The notes under the pieces were generated by a model that did not search any database, was not told the origin of the DNA, and saw only the letters and a list, made by a program, of their open reading frames with translations. A DNA stretch of 64,000 nucleotides from Brachycybe producta (lineage: Eukaryota > Arthropoda > Diplopoda > Playtdesmida > Andrognathidae): NCBI GenBank assembly GCA_036925085.1, contig JAUPFP010000051.1, positions 1,021,001-1,085,000 of the forward strand, given 5' to 3'. A program made the translations under genes and the position numbers. The stretch's first letter is position 1; every line of letters begins with the position of its first letter. Positions 13,121 to 22,200 of the stretch are shown here, one piece after another.

Positions 13121-13944
13121 TTACAATTAAAGATAAATTGTCTAATGATGGGCTCCAATGCTAATATAATATAAAAAGTTAAAAACCTTAAACATCGTTT
13201 TCTATTAAATTACAAAATACTAATGAAATGCTTTATGTAGGGTAGGTGAAAACTTCTCTTTAAAACATTCAGTTTTGTTCTGATTTGATGAGAAAAACTA
13301 ATTCTATGGAAAATTTGGTCATCTTTAAAATATGCAGACATTTTAATACTATACATAATAAATTGGGTTACTAATTGGATGTATATATATACATTAATAA
13401 TGTAATGTATAATAATTGGCACAATATGCTAAATTAATAGGTTCTCTTATTGTTAGCATTGTAATAACATTAAGCATCATCTACATGTATGTTCTGTCCA
13501 TAGTTTGTCCCAAAAAAAAATTGAAATTTGTAAAGTCTCAACATTTAAAAAGTTTCATTTTGATAACAGTATTAAAATTGTAAAAGTTTAGGTCATTTGA
13601 TGTAATCCACCAAACCCAAGTAGCACAAAATCAATGGGAAACTGTAATTGTAACTGTTGGCATTACCGTGAAATAACGTTGGCCTAATGTGTTGGGCCAA
13701 GGTTGTCTATGCCGTTGGTCACAATGTTGGTGTTATGTTGTAAAAGTGTCGTTTCCGACTGTTGCCCCAACATATTGCCCCAACATAAAATCAATGTTAT
13801 TTTTCAATTTCCAAAATACTATAATTATATATCGCATTTGATAGATAATGTTCATAAATTTAAAGAACGTTTTCATCCACAAAATGTGAATTTGAAATTG
13901 GTCACGATTTCATAGATTAATTTTAATTGGGTCTTCCTTCTTTA
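13121..13944. other. Non-coding DNA
   Basis: No gene. About 13650-13800 is rich in GTTGGC/CCAACA words loosely like the ends of the candidate MITE at 53.0 kb, but no paired termini were found. Confidence 0.4.
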
Positions 13945-15650
13945 TTCCAACCAAAGTAGTTAGGGACTGCGCCACACCAGTATGGTACACTAGCAAAGTT
14001 AAAAGAGCTCTTCATAAGCAACGTTTATGGAGGAATAAGACTAGAAATCAACCAAATTTAGTAAATTCCAATGAATTCTGTATTATACGCACAGCAGCGA
14101 AACGGGAAATCTTGTTAGCTCATGACAAATTTAAAACAGAAACGCTTGGAGAATGGATAAAAACAGACCCAAAATTATTTTGGCATTACATTAAGAACTC
14201 TAGGTGAAGTAGAGAATCTATTCCTTCTCTGGTTGACACAAATGGGAAGCTTGTTTTAGATCCAGTAGTGAAAGCTACCTTATTAAATGTACAATACAAG
14301 AAGGTCTTCACAGTTGATGATGGCATACCACATGAGGGTTTTCTTTCAACTTCTCTTTGTGTGGATCAAATTGTAATAACTGCATATGGGATAGTCAAGC
14401 AACTACTAAAATTAGACTCAAATAAAAGCTGTGGTCCAGATGGGATGTATGCTATCATTTTAAAAAATCTTGCACAAGAGTTGGGTCCTTACCTTCAGTT
14501 AATTTTTCAACAGAGTTTAGATGTAGGTATTGTACCAGATATGTGGAAATTAGCTAACGTTAGTCCAATTTTTAAATCAGGAGACAAGTCTCAGGTAACT
14601 AATTATAGACCCATGTATTTAACCTCGATAGTTTGCAAGGTCCTTGAACATATTATATATTCCTCCTCAATGAATTTTCTTATGGAAAACAATCTTTTGT
14701 GTGATAACTAGTATGGGATTCTTAGGGGGCGTTCATGTGAAACCCAGCTTATACTTTTAGTTGACAACCTTCAGAAAACTTTAGACAAAGGCAGTCAGAT
14801 AGATTTGGTTTTTCTTCATCTCTGCAAGGCATTTGGCACAGTTTCTCACTCAAAACTAATGACAAAAATTAGTGGGTATAGATTGGGCAAACAGCTGTAT
14901 TTATACAGCTGTTTGCCCGCATTCTTTTTTGAGTGATAGGAAACAAAGGGTTATTGCAGGTGGGTCTGAATCTGACAGGATATGGGTTACATGAGGAGTT
15001 CCTCAGGGTAGTGTATTGGGTCCACTTCTGTTTCTTTTATATATCAATGACCTCAGCAGTCAAGTTAGCAGCAATTTCCGGGTATTTGCAGATGATACAA
15101 TAATTTATCGTGAGGTTACCTCTGAAAATGATTGCCATATTATTGATAGGGACTTGAAATCCATAGAGGCATGGTGTTCTAAATGGCAACTTCAACTTAA
15201 TAAGGAAAAATGTTGCATAATGAGGGTAGCTAGGGGAAGGAATCCAATAATATTTCCATATAGAATAGGGGTCATTCCACTTAATAACGTAGATTCTTAT
15301 AAATATTTGGGGGTGAGGATTACAGCTAAACTTTCTTGGAAGCTGCATGTCAAACAGATTATTTCCAAGTCTATGCAGATGCTAAGGTTTAGTCAATGCA
15401 TTCTAAGAAGGTGTCCCAGGGAGGTAAAATGTATAGCATATCAATCATTAGTACGTCCCCATCTAGAATACTGCAGCTCCGTGTGGAATCCCCACACTGC
15501 AGACTTAGCTCACTCCATAGAAATGGTCCAAAACAGGGCTGCTAGGTTTGTTTGTGGTAAATATGGATATGCTGACAGTGTAACTAAAATCCTTTCAGAG
15601 CTTGGTTGGGATAGTTTACTTGCAAGACATTTAGATTTTAGTCTTAATAT
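13945..15650 (+). pseudogene. CR1/L2-like LINE ORF2 (RT), 5'-truncated, split
   Basis: This is the reverse-transcriptase part of a non-LTR retrotransposon of the CR1/L2 (Jockey superfamily) type. In order it shows the linker before RT (PVWYTSKVKRALHKQRL near 13975), SCGPDGM, WKLANVSPIFKSGD, NYRPM, RGRSCETQL, GVPQGSVLGPLLFLLYINDL (near 15000-15050), the FADDT catalytic box (near 15080), KYLGVRI, and the C-terminal HLEYCSSVWNP block. The endonuclease is missing. A frame stop is present near 14203, another near 14710 (DN then TAG), and a TGA lies just before GVPQG. A 16-bp foldback replaces sequence at 14885-14918. The frame breaks at 15650 where the Ty3/Gypsy element inserted and resumes at 28751. 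Confidence 0.85.
14885..14918. repeat. Perfect 16-bp foldback palindrome
   Basis: Arms 14885-14900 and 14903-14918 (starting GGGCAAACAGCTG) are perfect reverse complements separated by 2 nt. It sits inside the LINE RT frame, where related LINEs have ordinary coding sequence, so it is a lesion and not a functional site. Confidence 0.85.
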
Positions 15651-15661
15651 TGTGACGACCC

Positions 15662-15741
15662 AGTTCTGCTCCTTTTTGGTGCAGAACTAAATCCCATGTC
15701 GTCTGCTAGGCACTTGCTAAATTGATTGCCAAGCAGACGAC
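15662..15741 (+). promoter_or_regulatory. Two hairpins at the LTR 5' end
   Basis: The first hairpin pairs AGTTCTGC (15662-15669) with GCAGAACT (15681-15688). The second pairs GTCGTCTGCT (15698-15707) with AGCAGACGAC (15732-15741). A stem at the same place is found in the other LTRs of this lineage with different base pairs, which suggests a conserved structure or a factor-binding palindrome at the start of U3. Confidence 0.6.
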
Positions 15742-15794
15742 AAAATGGCCAGCAAGGGTCCCTGTCCTCCCCCAGGTGGAGCAGCCTGGGGGTG

Positions 15795-15818
15795 TATATA
15801 ATGGCGGCGGCCATTGTA
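15795..15818 (+). promoter_or_regulatory. LTR TATA box with paired YY1-like sites
   Basis: TATATAA at 15795-15801 is immediately followed by AATGGCGGCGGCCATT, an inverted pair of ATGGCGGC-type sites that match the YY1 core. A second inverted GGTGGCCA/TGGCCACC pair lies at 15883-15901. Together these look like the core promoter of the LTR. The same block is in the 3' LTR at 28063. The solo LTR at 37638-38476 keeps the TATA and AATGGC palindrome in inverse orientation. Confidence 0.6.
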
Positions 15819-16069
15819 TACTGGACAGTGGAAGTGAAACCCTTGATGCTGCTGCAGGTTTGTGCTCTTCATCTTTTCAGCAGGTGGCCAAAATGGCCAC
15901 CATTCATCTCTTTGTTTTGCCTTTGTGATAGAGGTTGTTAACCTCTTCTCCTGGCTGGAATTAGCCAGGAGATTCATCTTTAATTGCATCTCTTTGTTGG
16001 CTCTCTGCTGGTAGAATTTACCAGCAGATATTGCCTGTGTACAGTGAGTGTTTTTATATATTCCTTGTG

Positions 16070-16075
16070 AATAAA
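16070..16075 (+). terminator. LTR polyadenylation signal
   Basis: AATAAA lies 275 bases after the TATA box and is followed by a T- and GT-rich stretch (TTGTTATTTTC, then TGTGTCCGTGTC). This is the expected order for U3-R-U5 of an LTR. In the 3' LTR the equivalent is at about 28338. Confidence 0.6.
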
Positions 16076-16482
16076 TATCTTGTTATTTTCACTCTCTCCA
16101 ACCACTGTGTCCGTGTCATATTATTTCTTTAATATTACTGGGGAAGTTACCGTGGGGAAGGTGGGGGTTCCGGTGTGGGGAAACGCCGTCACCATCACCG
16201 TCCTGTTCCGCCATGTTTTCCAGCATGTCGGCCGGTGCTTCGCGCGCGGTTCCGCGGTAGGATCCATCGGGGATCTACCGTGGGTTCCTCGTCTTGTTCG
16301 GCGGTCTTTCGTCCGTCGACGTGCGGCGAGGGAGACGACCTCCGTCCGGCGCTACCCGTGGACACGGACGGGTACAAGAGGAGGGCTGGCCAGCGCTTCG
16401 ACCCGTCCCAAGGAGGTCAAGCGACGGTAAGTTGTTTCAGAATTTGCCGTAGGTATTGTAGCGACCAAGTCGGGTCGTTACA

Positions 16483-16512
16483 ATTGGTGGAGGCGCCGGG
16501 TAGCGCTACCAC
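16483..16512 (+). promoter_or_regulatory. Putative primer-binding site
   Basis: Directly after the 5' LTR the sequence reads ATTGGTGGAGGCGCCGGG. The TGG at 16485 would pair with a tRNA CCA end, which is the usual place for minus-strand priming. I could not assign a tRNA. The segment runs into a perfect palindrome, GGTAGCGCTACC, so the local RNA could fold on itself. Confidence 0.5.
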
Positions 16513-16559
16513 CAGCCTCTCTTGTGCGGTCGGTAAGACCGGAGTCGTGTGGTGCCGGT

Positions 16560-17310
16560 AGGGCGTGGACATCTGTCCACGGAACTACGGCCGATCGCGG
16601 CTTAGGGCGTAGTAGTCCGGTGAAGGACCGTGGGACACGGACGGTTGTCCGTGATACCGCGGTGGTCACCGGGGAAAGCCCTAGGTTATCCGTAAGTACG
16701 ACGGTGGGCACGGTGGTTGACCGTGCAGGACCGTCCGAACGCGGGATAACGGTTGTTTTTACCGTCAGTATACCGGTAGCACGGTGATTTACCGTGCAGG
16801 ACCGGTAGAACCCGGTAAAAAGGCAACTTAACCGTAGCTTGTCCGGTAGACAGGTAGTACGCCATAGGGCACGGACTTTTGTCCGTGGAACTGCGGCGGA
16901 AACCCGTCTACGGCCAGGTTTACCGGTGATACCGTGGGACACGGACTGTTGTCCGTGATACCGTGGTAAAACCGGGTTACGGTCAAGTTTTACCGTAAGT
17001 AGACGGTGGATTACGGACTTTTGTCCGTGAGTCACCGTTCGAACACGGTAAGAAGTCGGTTTCACCGTTGGTGGACGGTAGATTGCGGACCGTTGTCCGT
17101 GTATCTCCGTTCTGGGACGGTGAAAAAGCTTTGTACCGTGATTAGACGGTGAACAACGGACGGTTGTCCGTATATCACCGGTCGAAGACGGTAAGAAGGA
17201 GCTCCACCGTAAATCTGACCGTGGGACACGGACTTTTGTCCGTGAAACTGCGGTAGTTTACGGTTCTACCGTTAATTGTCGGTGTTTTGCGGACTTTGGT
17301 CCGTAAATTC
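16560..17310 (+). repeat. Leader array of ~71-bp units, each with a hairpin
   Basis: Untranslated leader between the LTR and gag. Short stem-loops start at about 16564, 16636, 16709, 16779, 16870, 16940, 17013, 17085, 17156, 17227 and 17290, spaced mostly 70-73 bp. Nine share the form CGGAC-4 nt-GTCCG, with tetraloops usually TTTT or NNTT. Two (16709 and 16779) are variants with CACGGT/ACCGTG stems. Between them ACCGT and ACGGT occur about 30 times by hand count, often as ACCGT-6 nt-ACGGT. The regular phase shows a diverged tandem repeat. Possible roles are RNA packaging or dimerisation, translation control, or protein binding. Several GTAAG donors are embedded. Confidence 0.85.
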
Positions 17311-17402
17311 ACCGTATTTTACGGTAGAGTTCCTTCCGACAAGTGGTGGCCAGTTTTGCCCGTGTTCGCACGGACGAAATCGGCCAAGACCCTGGTTTCC
17401 CG

Positions 17403-19223
17403 ATGTCTGGTCGGGGAAGCAGTTTGTTGGAAGGATTGGAGTTGCGTTCCCGCACCGTCGGCCGTGGAAGGCGGCCGGAGGGGCAGCACCCTGTTGAGGG
17501 TGCTGTTGGCGGGAACGTACCCGGTGACTCCACGGAGGAAGGTGTCGTAGAAATTGTTTCTACGGACCAACCTCCGGCGGGAGGCTTTGTGACGGTGCGG
17601 ACGCACCGTCGAGACACTGCCTCCGGTGGAGCACCGGGAGACGGTGGTGATAGAGGGTCACCGACCCCAACTGGGACAGGCGTACGGCCTATGGCCGGCC
17701 TGTTAACCTCCACCGCCTCCCGTCCGGTTGGACGTGGAGGTAATCCCTTAGCGGGAGAGGTGGTAGGGACCCCGGGGCCACCCTCAGTGAATACGACGTC
17801 ATGGTTGGCGTCGATGACTGAGGAGGAGCTCCGTGAGGTTGCCAGGGGGATTGATGAACTGCGATGGCAGGGTCATCTTTCCCCAGGGATCGGGCGGCTC
17901 CATCGGTCGCAACCTCGGTTCACACCGTCGCCCGTGCACCGGGAAGGTGCAGGTAGGGAGGTTCCGCCGGCTCCGGCCAGGCGGGTGCCTCCAGGTGGAG
18001 GAATTCGGACCGCTCCTACGGGAGGCGGTCGGGGGGTTCCTCCGCCCGTTCAGCGACCACGGGTCCACTTGGTGGAACCAGAGGATGCTGAATCCGATGC
18101 TGAGACTTCGGGGAACCGGGGCAGGGCACCACGGCGGGTAAGTACCGCGCCGTGGACGCCTGCACCGGCTGTCCCGTCGGAGATCCAGGCGTTTGGGTTT
18201 TTTAACCCAGTTCACTCGTTCATACGGTATGATGGACGAGAGGACATTACGCCTTTTCTCCGGCAGTTTGAAGCCAAAGCTCGGGCTCAGCGCTGGACAG
18301 ATGAGGCCAAGTGCAGTTTCTTTACGTACCTGCTCGATGGTCCGGCTGAGGAACATTACGCCTGTTTGGTGGAGTTCAAGCCGAACCTGACCTGGCCGGA
18401 GTTGAGGCAGGCTATGCTTCACCGCTTTGGGACGAAGAATCAGGCTCAGGCCTGTTTCGACCGTTTCGAGGCCATGAAGCAAGGGCCTGCGGAATCACTC
18501 CAGGCGTTCTACTGGCGCTTTGTTGAGCTAGCAGAACGAGTTTCTCCTGGTGAGGATGAGTCTTGTCGACTCCTCCGATACAAGAAGAAACTGCAGCCGG
18601 AGATTCTCAGACCTCTCTGGGGATCGAAAGCTGAGACGGTCAGGGACTTTACCACCGAGGCGATGTTGGTCGAGGCCGACATGCTTACGGCGGGAGCGTT
18701 ACCTGCCCGTACCTTGACGGTACCCGGGACCCAGGCTGCGGCTAAGGTCTCTGGTGCTGTGGCAAAGCCCAAGGGCTCTGCTACGTCTACTTCTACCTCT
18801 TCGGGTGTGAAGGCAGCGGCACCGTCCAAATCGGACGGAGCTACCGCCAAGACCGGAGGGCAGAAGGGAAGAAAGACGAAGCGGCAGAGCCAGGGTGGAA
18901 ATAAGTCCACAGCGGCCCCGTCAAGTTCCAGCCAAATGGCTGGAGGTGGAGGTCCTACTCGTAGGCAACCAGGTCCATGCTTTCGGTGTAACCAAATGGG
19001 TCACCTTAGGAAGGACTGTCCGAGGGCAGTTGCCCAAGGACAGGTTGCTCGAGTACCACCGGGCGAAAGCCCAGTGGTGCAGTACCTGCCGGGTCTAGCA
19101 CCCGTGGTACTGCAGGGCCGGGAGTATCTGTCCACCGTCATTGATGGACAGATGTTCTATCTACCTGTCGCCAGAAACGAGGGCCCGCCCTCGTTAAACC
19201 GGCGCCGGTCCCTGCAGAACTGA
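17403..19223 (+). CDS. gag: Gag polyprotein
   Basis: Structural protein that would form the virus-like particle and bind the element's RNA. I choose ATG at 17403 (606 residues); the frame is open upstream but has no earlier ATG back to 17343. Residues ~1-260 are Gly/Pro/Arg-rich and probably disordered. A capsid-like helical region spans roughly 262-430, containing FLRQFEAKARAQRWTDEAK, the TWPELRQAMLHRFG block and ESLQAFYWRFVELAERV. A Ser/Thr/Lys-rich linker follows. A canonical CCHC zinc knuckle has C526, C529, H534 and C539 (CFRCNQMGHLRKDC). It is larger than many Ty3/Gypsy Gags because of the long N-terminal region. The stop (19221-19223) lies in the loop of the frameshift hairpin, so a fraction of ribosomes should continue into pol. 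Confidence 0.93.
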   Translation: MSGRGSSLLEGLELRSRTVGRGRRPEGQHPVEGAVGGNVPGDSTEEGVVEIVSTDQPPAGGFVTVRTHRRDTASGGAPGDGGDRGSPTPTGTGVRPMAGLLTSTASRPVGRGGNPLAGEVVGTPGPPSVNTTSWLASMTEEELREVARGIDELRWQGHLSPGIGRLHRSQPRFTPSPVHREGAGREVPPAPARRVPPGGGIRTAPTGGGRGVPPPVQRPRVHLVEPEDAESDAETSGNRGRAPRRVSTAPWTPAPAVPSEIQAFGFFNPVHSFIRYDGREDITPFLRQFEAKARAQRWTDEAKCSFFTYLLDGPAEEHYACLVEFKPNLTWPELRQAMLHRFGTKNQAQACFDRFEAMKQGPAESLQAFYWRFVELAERVSPGEDESCRLLRYKKKLQPEILRPLWGSKAETVRDFTTEAMLVEADMLTAGALPARTLTVPGTQAAAKVSGAVAKPKGSATSTSTSSGVKAAAPSKSDGATAKTGGQKGRKTKRQSQGGNKSTAAPSSSSQMAGGGGPTRRQPGPCFRCNQMGHLRKDCPRAVAQGQVARVPPGESPVVQYLPGLAPVVLQGREYLSTVIDGQMFYLPVARNEGPPSLNRRRSLQN

Positions 19224-19238
19224 GCTGCAGACGACCGG
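19193..19238 (+). promoter_or_regulatory. -1 programmed ribosomal frameshift signal
   Basis: The heptamer G TTA AAC (19193-19199) is in the gag frame with the X XXY YYZ phasing, and GUUAAAC is a known -1 slippery site (arterivirus type). After a 5-nt spacer, CCGGTC (19205-19210) pairs with GACCGG (19233-19238), and CTGCAG (19212-19217) pairs with CTGCAG (19225-19230), closing a 7-nt loop that contains most of the gag stop region. The pol frame is open from 19145 through this point, giving a ~78-nt gag-pol overlap. A -1 slip enters pol directly without needing the pol ATG. Confidence 0.85.
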
Positions 19239-19240
19239 TA

Positions 19241-22200
19241 ATGCTTGAAAACTCAGGTGCCCGGCAAAGCCGGCGAAGTAAGGAAGGAGCGTACCTTCGG
19301 GCAGTCTCCAGATATGTGGGTATCCTGCATGACGCAGGGGTGCCTCTGGCTAGGTCTGCGGACCCAGAAATTACCCAGTGGGTATTTCAGGAGCCAAGCC
19401 CCACACTGGAAGCTGCGCTTGCCCGGCTGGAGAGCTGGGTGGCACCTTTCTTCCCTGATGAGGGGGAGGAAGGTCCGAGTGGTACGGGCATTACGAGGGC
19501 TTCGAGCGTTGGTGCGCCCATGCTGTCGCCCAGGCCTGGTGGGTCTCCTGGAGTGGAGACTGGAAGCCGGGCCCCTGAGCATCCGGTACGACCGGATGAG
19601 GCTCAGAGAAGTAATGTCGGGCAACGACGGTTGCCCATTCCGGAATTACAGAGCCGTGCTTACTTGCGTGGGGCACCGCGTGTTCTGGTGTCGATGGATG
19701 GTCGGCTGGTTGAGTCGATCGTCGACACCGGTGCCGAAGTATCGGTAATGAGCATGTCGGTGGCACGGGAGATGGAGTTACCGGTGCAGGAGGTTAGCCT
19801 CCCCTCATTCCTGACGGGCATGAGCGGGTACTCCATCCAGATAGAAGGAGTCATGTACGTGGACATGTCAATCCACGGACGGTCCATACATACCCATCTT
19901 CTCCTCATTGAGGGTGAAGGGGAAGCCGTAATAGGTGTTGACCTGGCTTCCCGGTTCGGGTTAATGTTGGACGTCGTGAGCCGGAAAGTTTATTTCCGGG
20001 AAGACATCTGGAATGCACATCCAGATGATCTTCATGCCGCACTGGCCGTCCAGGCTGCACAGGGTACTTCGGTACAACTTCCGAGTTCCGTATTGGAGGC
20101 GTTGGCGAGGCTTCACGATTCTGTGGAGCCGGTGCTACTCCCTCCTTTCGGGTTCCCGGAAGGTATGCCTGCGGAGCCTGAAAAGGTGGATGGGTGGGTT
20201 GACATTGTGTCACCTACGCTTGCCGAGACCAGTTCTCCAATTAGGAGCGGGGAAGTTTGTTCCCTGCGACTATTGCAGAATGTATGGTTATCAGCTCATG
20301 AGCGGAAGGTAGTTTCCGTGAGCTTGATAGAGCATGCTGGCCCTGGACAGCTGCTTCTCGTTGAGCCCCATCGTAAAGCCTTAGGAGGCCGTGGTCTGTT
20401 GGCGGTGGCAGGAATTGCCGAAGCCACAGAGGAAGGCTCTTACGACATTTGGCTTGAGAACGTCGCCGACGTACCCATTGCCCTGGAGACAGGGGAGGGT
20501 GTGGCGACAGCTCAAGCTGTGGAGGCAGCCCTAGTGGTGGGACTGGACGTTCCATCTAAGTTGAGAGGGGGAGACCCCACTCATGGAGATGGTCGACCAG
20601 GGGGGCTTCCGCCTAAGTTGAGAGGGGCGACCAAGAAAGGTCGCCGGATCCTCAATGCGGAAGTCAAGCCCACTCTCGAAGAGTGCCTTAAAATCGGACC
20701 TAGTCTGAAGCCTGAGGAGGCGGCACAGCTTCGGGAGTTCCTGCTGGAACGCCGTGATCATTTTGCGTTCGATTACACAGAGCTGGGGGAAACCCCGCTC
20801 GTCGAGCACACAATTGATACCGGTGGGTTACCTCCGGTGCGTGAAGGATTGCGAAGAACCGCTCCGGCGGCTCGTGCAATCGAGAGAGAAGAGGTAGCGA
20901 AGATGTTGGATGCAGGGGTAATCCAACCTTCGCATAGTCCCTACGCGAGCCCTATCTTGCTTGTTCGCAAGAAGGATGGTGGCTTCCGTTTCTGCGTGGA
21001 CTATCGGCGACTGAATGCCCAAACTAAGGCGGATCAGTACCCGTTACCTCGCATCGATGATGCCCTCGATTCACTTGCTGGAGCGAAGTATTTCGCAACC
21101 CTAGACCTTGCTAGTGGTTACTGGCAGGTCAGGATGGCGGAGCAAGACATTGAGAAGACAGCATTCATTTGCTCTCAAGGTCTGTTTGAGTTCCGAAAAA
21201 TGCCTTTCGGACTCTGCAATGCTCCTGCCACCATGCAAAGAGCGTTAGACCTCTTGTTGGCGGGACACAAGTGGGAGAGCTGCTTGGTGTACCTAGACGA
21301 TATTATCGTCTTTGGGAGCACCTTCGAGCAGTTTCTCGAACGCTTGAGTACTGTCCTGAGACTGTTACGAGGGGCGGAGCTGAAACTCCAGCCGAAGAAA
21401 TGTTTCTTCGGTTTTGACAAAGTCAAATATCTCGGTCACATTGTTAGTGCCGAGGGAGTTGCTCCGGACCCGGGACTCGTAAGAGCAGTCGAGGAGTTCG
21501 ATGTCCCTACAACGGTGACCGCCGTCCGAAGTTTTCTTGGACTGGCCGGCTACTACCGTAGGTTCATCAAGGACTTTGCCAAGATCGCAAGACCTCTGCA
21601 TGATCTGACCAGGAAGGATGCGTCCTTTGACTGGTCAGAGCAGTGTGGTCTAGCTTTCGAACGGTTAAAGGCATTTTTAACCGAAGCACCGGTGCTCACC
21701 ATGTATGATCCACGTGGTGAGGTGTTAATTCACACCGATGCTAGTGGGTACGGTCTAGGTGTCGTAGTATACCAGAAGTTACCTGAGGACAAGGCTCCTC
21801 GGGTTCTGGCCTACGCTAGCCGTCTCATGAAGGGACCGGAAACACGGTATAGTGTCACCGAGCAGGAATGCTTGGCGATCATGTTTGCCGTGGGTAAATT
21901 CCGACCTTACATCTTTAACCGGGACTTTGTGATCGTCACAGATCACCATGCGCTCTGTCATTTGCAGACTGCCAAAAACCTGCAAGGCAGGTTGGGGCGT
22001 TGGCAAATGCAGTTGCAGGAGTACCGGTATAAGATTCAGTTCAAGAAGGGGAAACTTCACGAGGATGCTGACTGTTTGAGTCGGTATCCGGTGAAGGAAG
22101 TTGTTGATCCTTCTTTGCCTGAACACGTCGAAGCCGACGTGGGTGAGGTGATTTACCGGATCCGGTCTGAGGTGGATTGGGTAATGGAGCAGGCCAACGA

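Larger units (their letters stand above)
15651..16482 (+). repeat. 5' LTR of the 13.1-kb element
   Basis: 832 bp, starting TGTGACGACC and ending GGTCGTTACA. It carries the promoter and polyadenylation signals annotated below. Three consecutive hairpins follow the promoter: 15931-15945, 15947-15972 (10-bp arms) and 16004-16028 (10-bp arms). The last third is G+C-rich with ACCGT/CCGTC words. A consensus splice donor (GACG|GTAAGT, donor G at about 16425) lies near its end and could serve spliced subgenomic RNAs. Frames within the LTR are not genes. Confidence 0.95.

Noticed and set aside
15717..16561. Several 60-130-residue open frames repeated at 27.98-28.76 kb
   Set aside because: They lie within the two LTRs and are duplicated only because the LTRs are.
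16478..17065. Minus-strand 195-residue open frame over the leader
   Set aside because: It is antisense to the hairpin array and rich in TV/RT repeats produced by ACCGT/ACGGT words.
16560..17310. CRISPR interpretation of the leader array
   Set aside because: Whole ~71-bp units are related and diverged, not identical repeats with unrelated spacers, and they lie inside a retrotransposon.
17799..18482. Minus-strand 227-residue frame opposite gag
   Set aside because: It is a shadow of the G+C-rich gag frame with no domain of its own.
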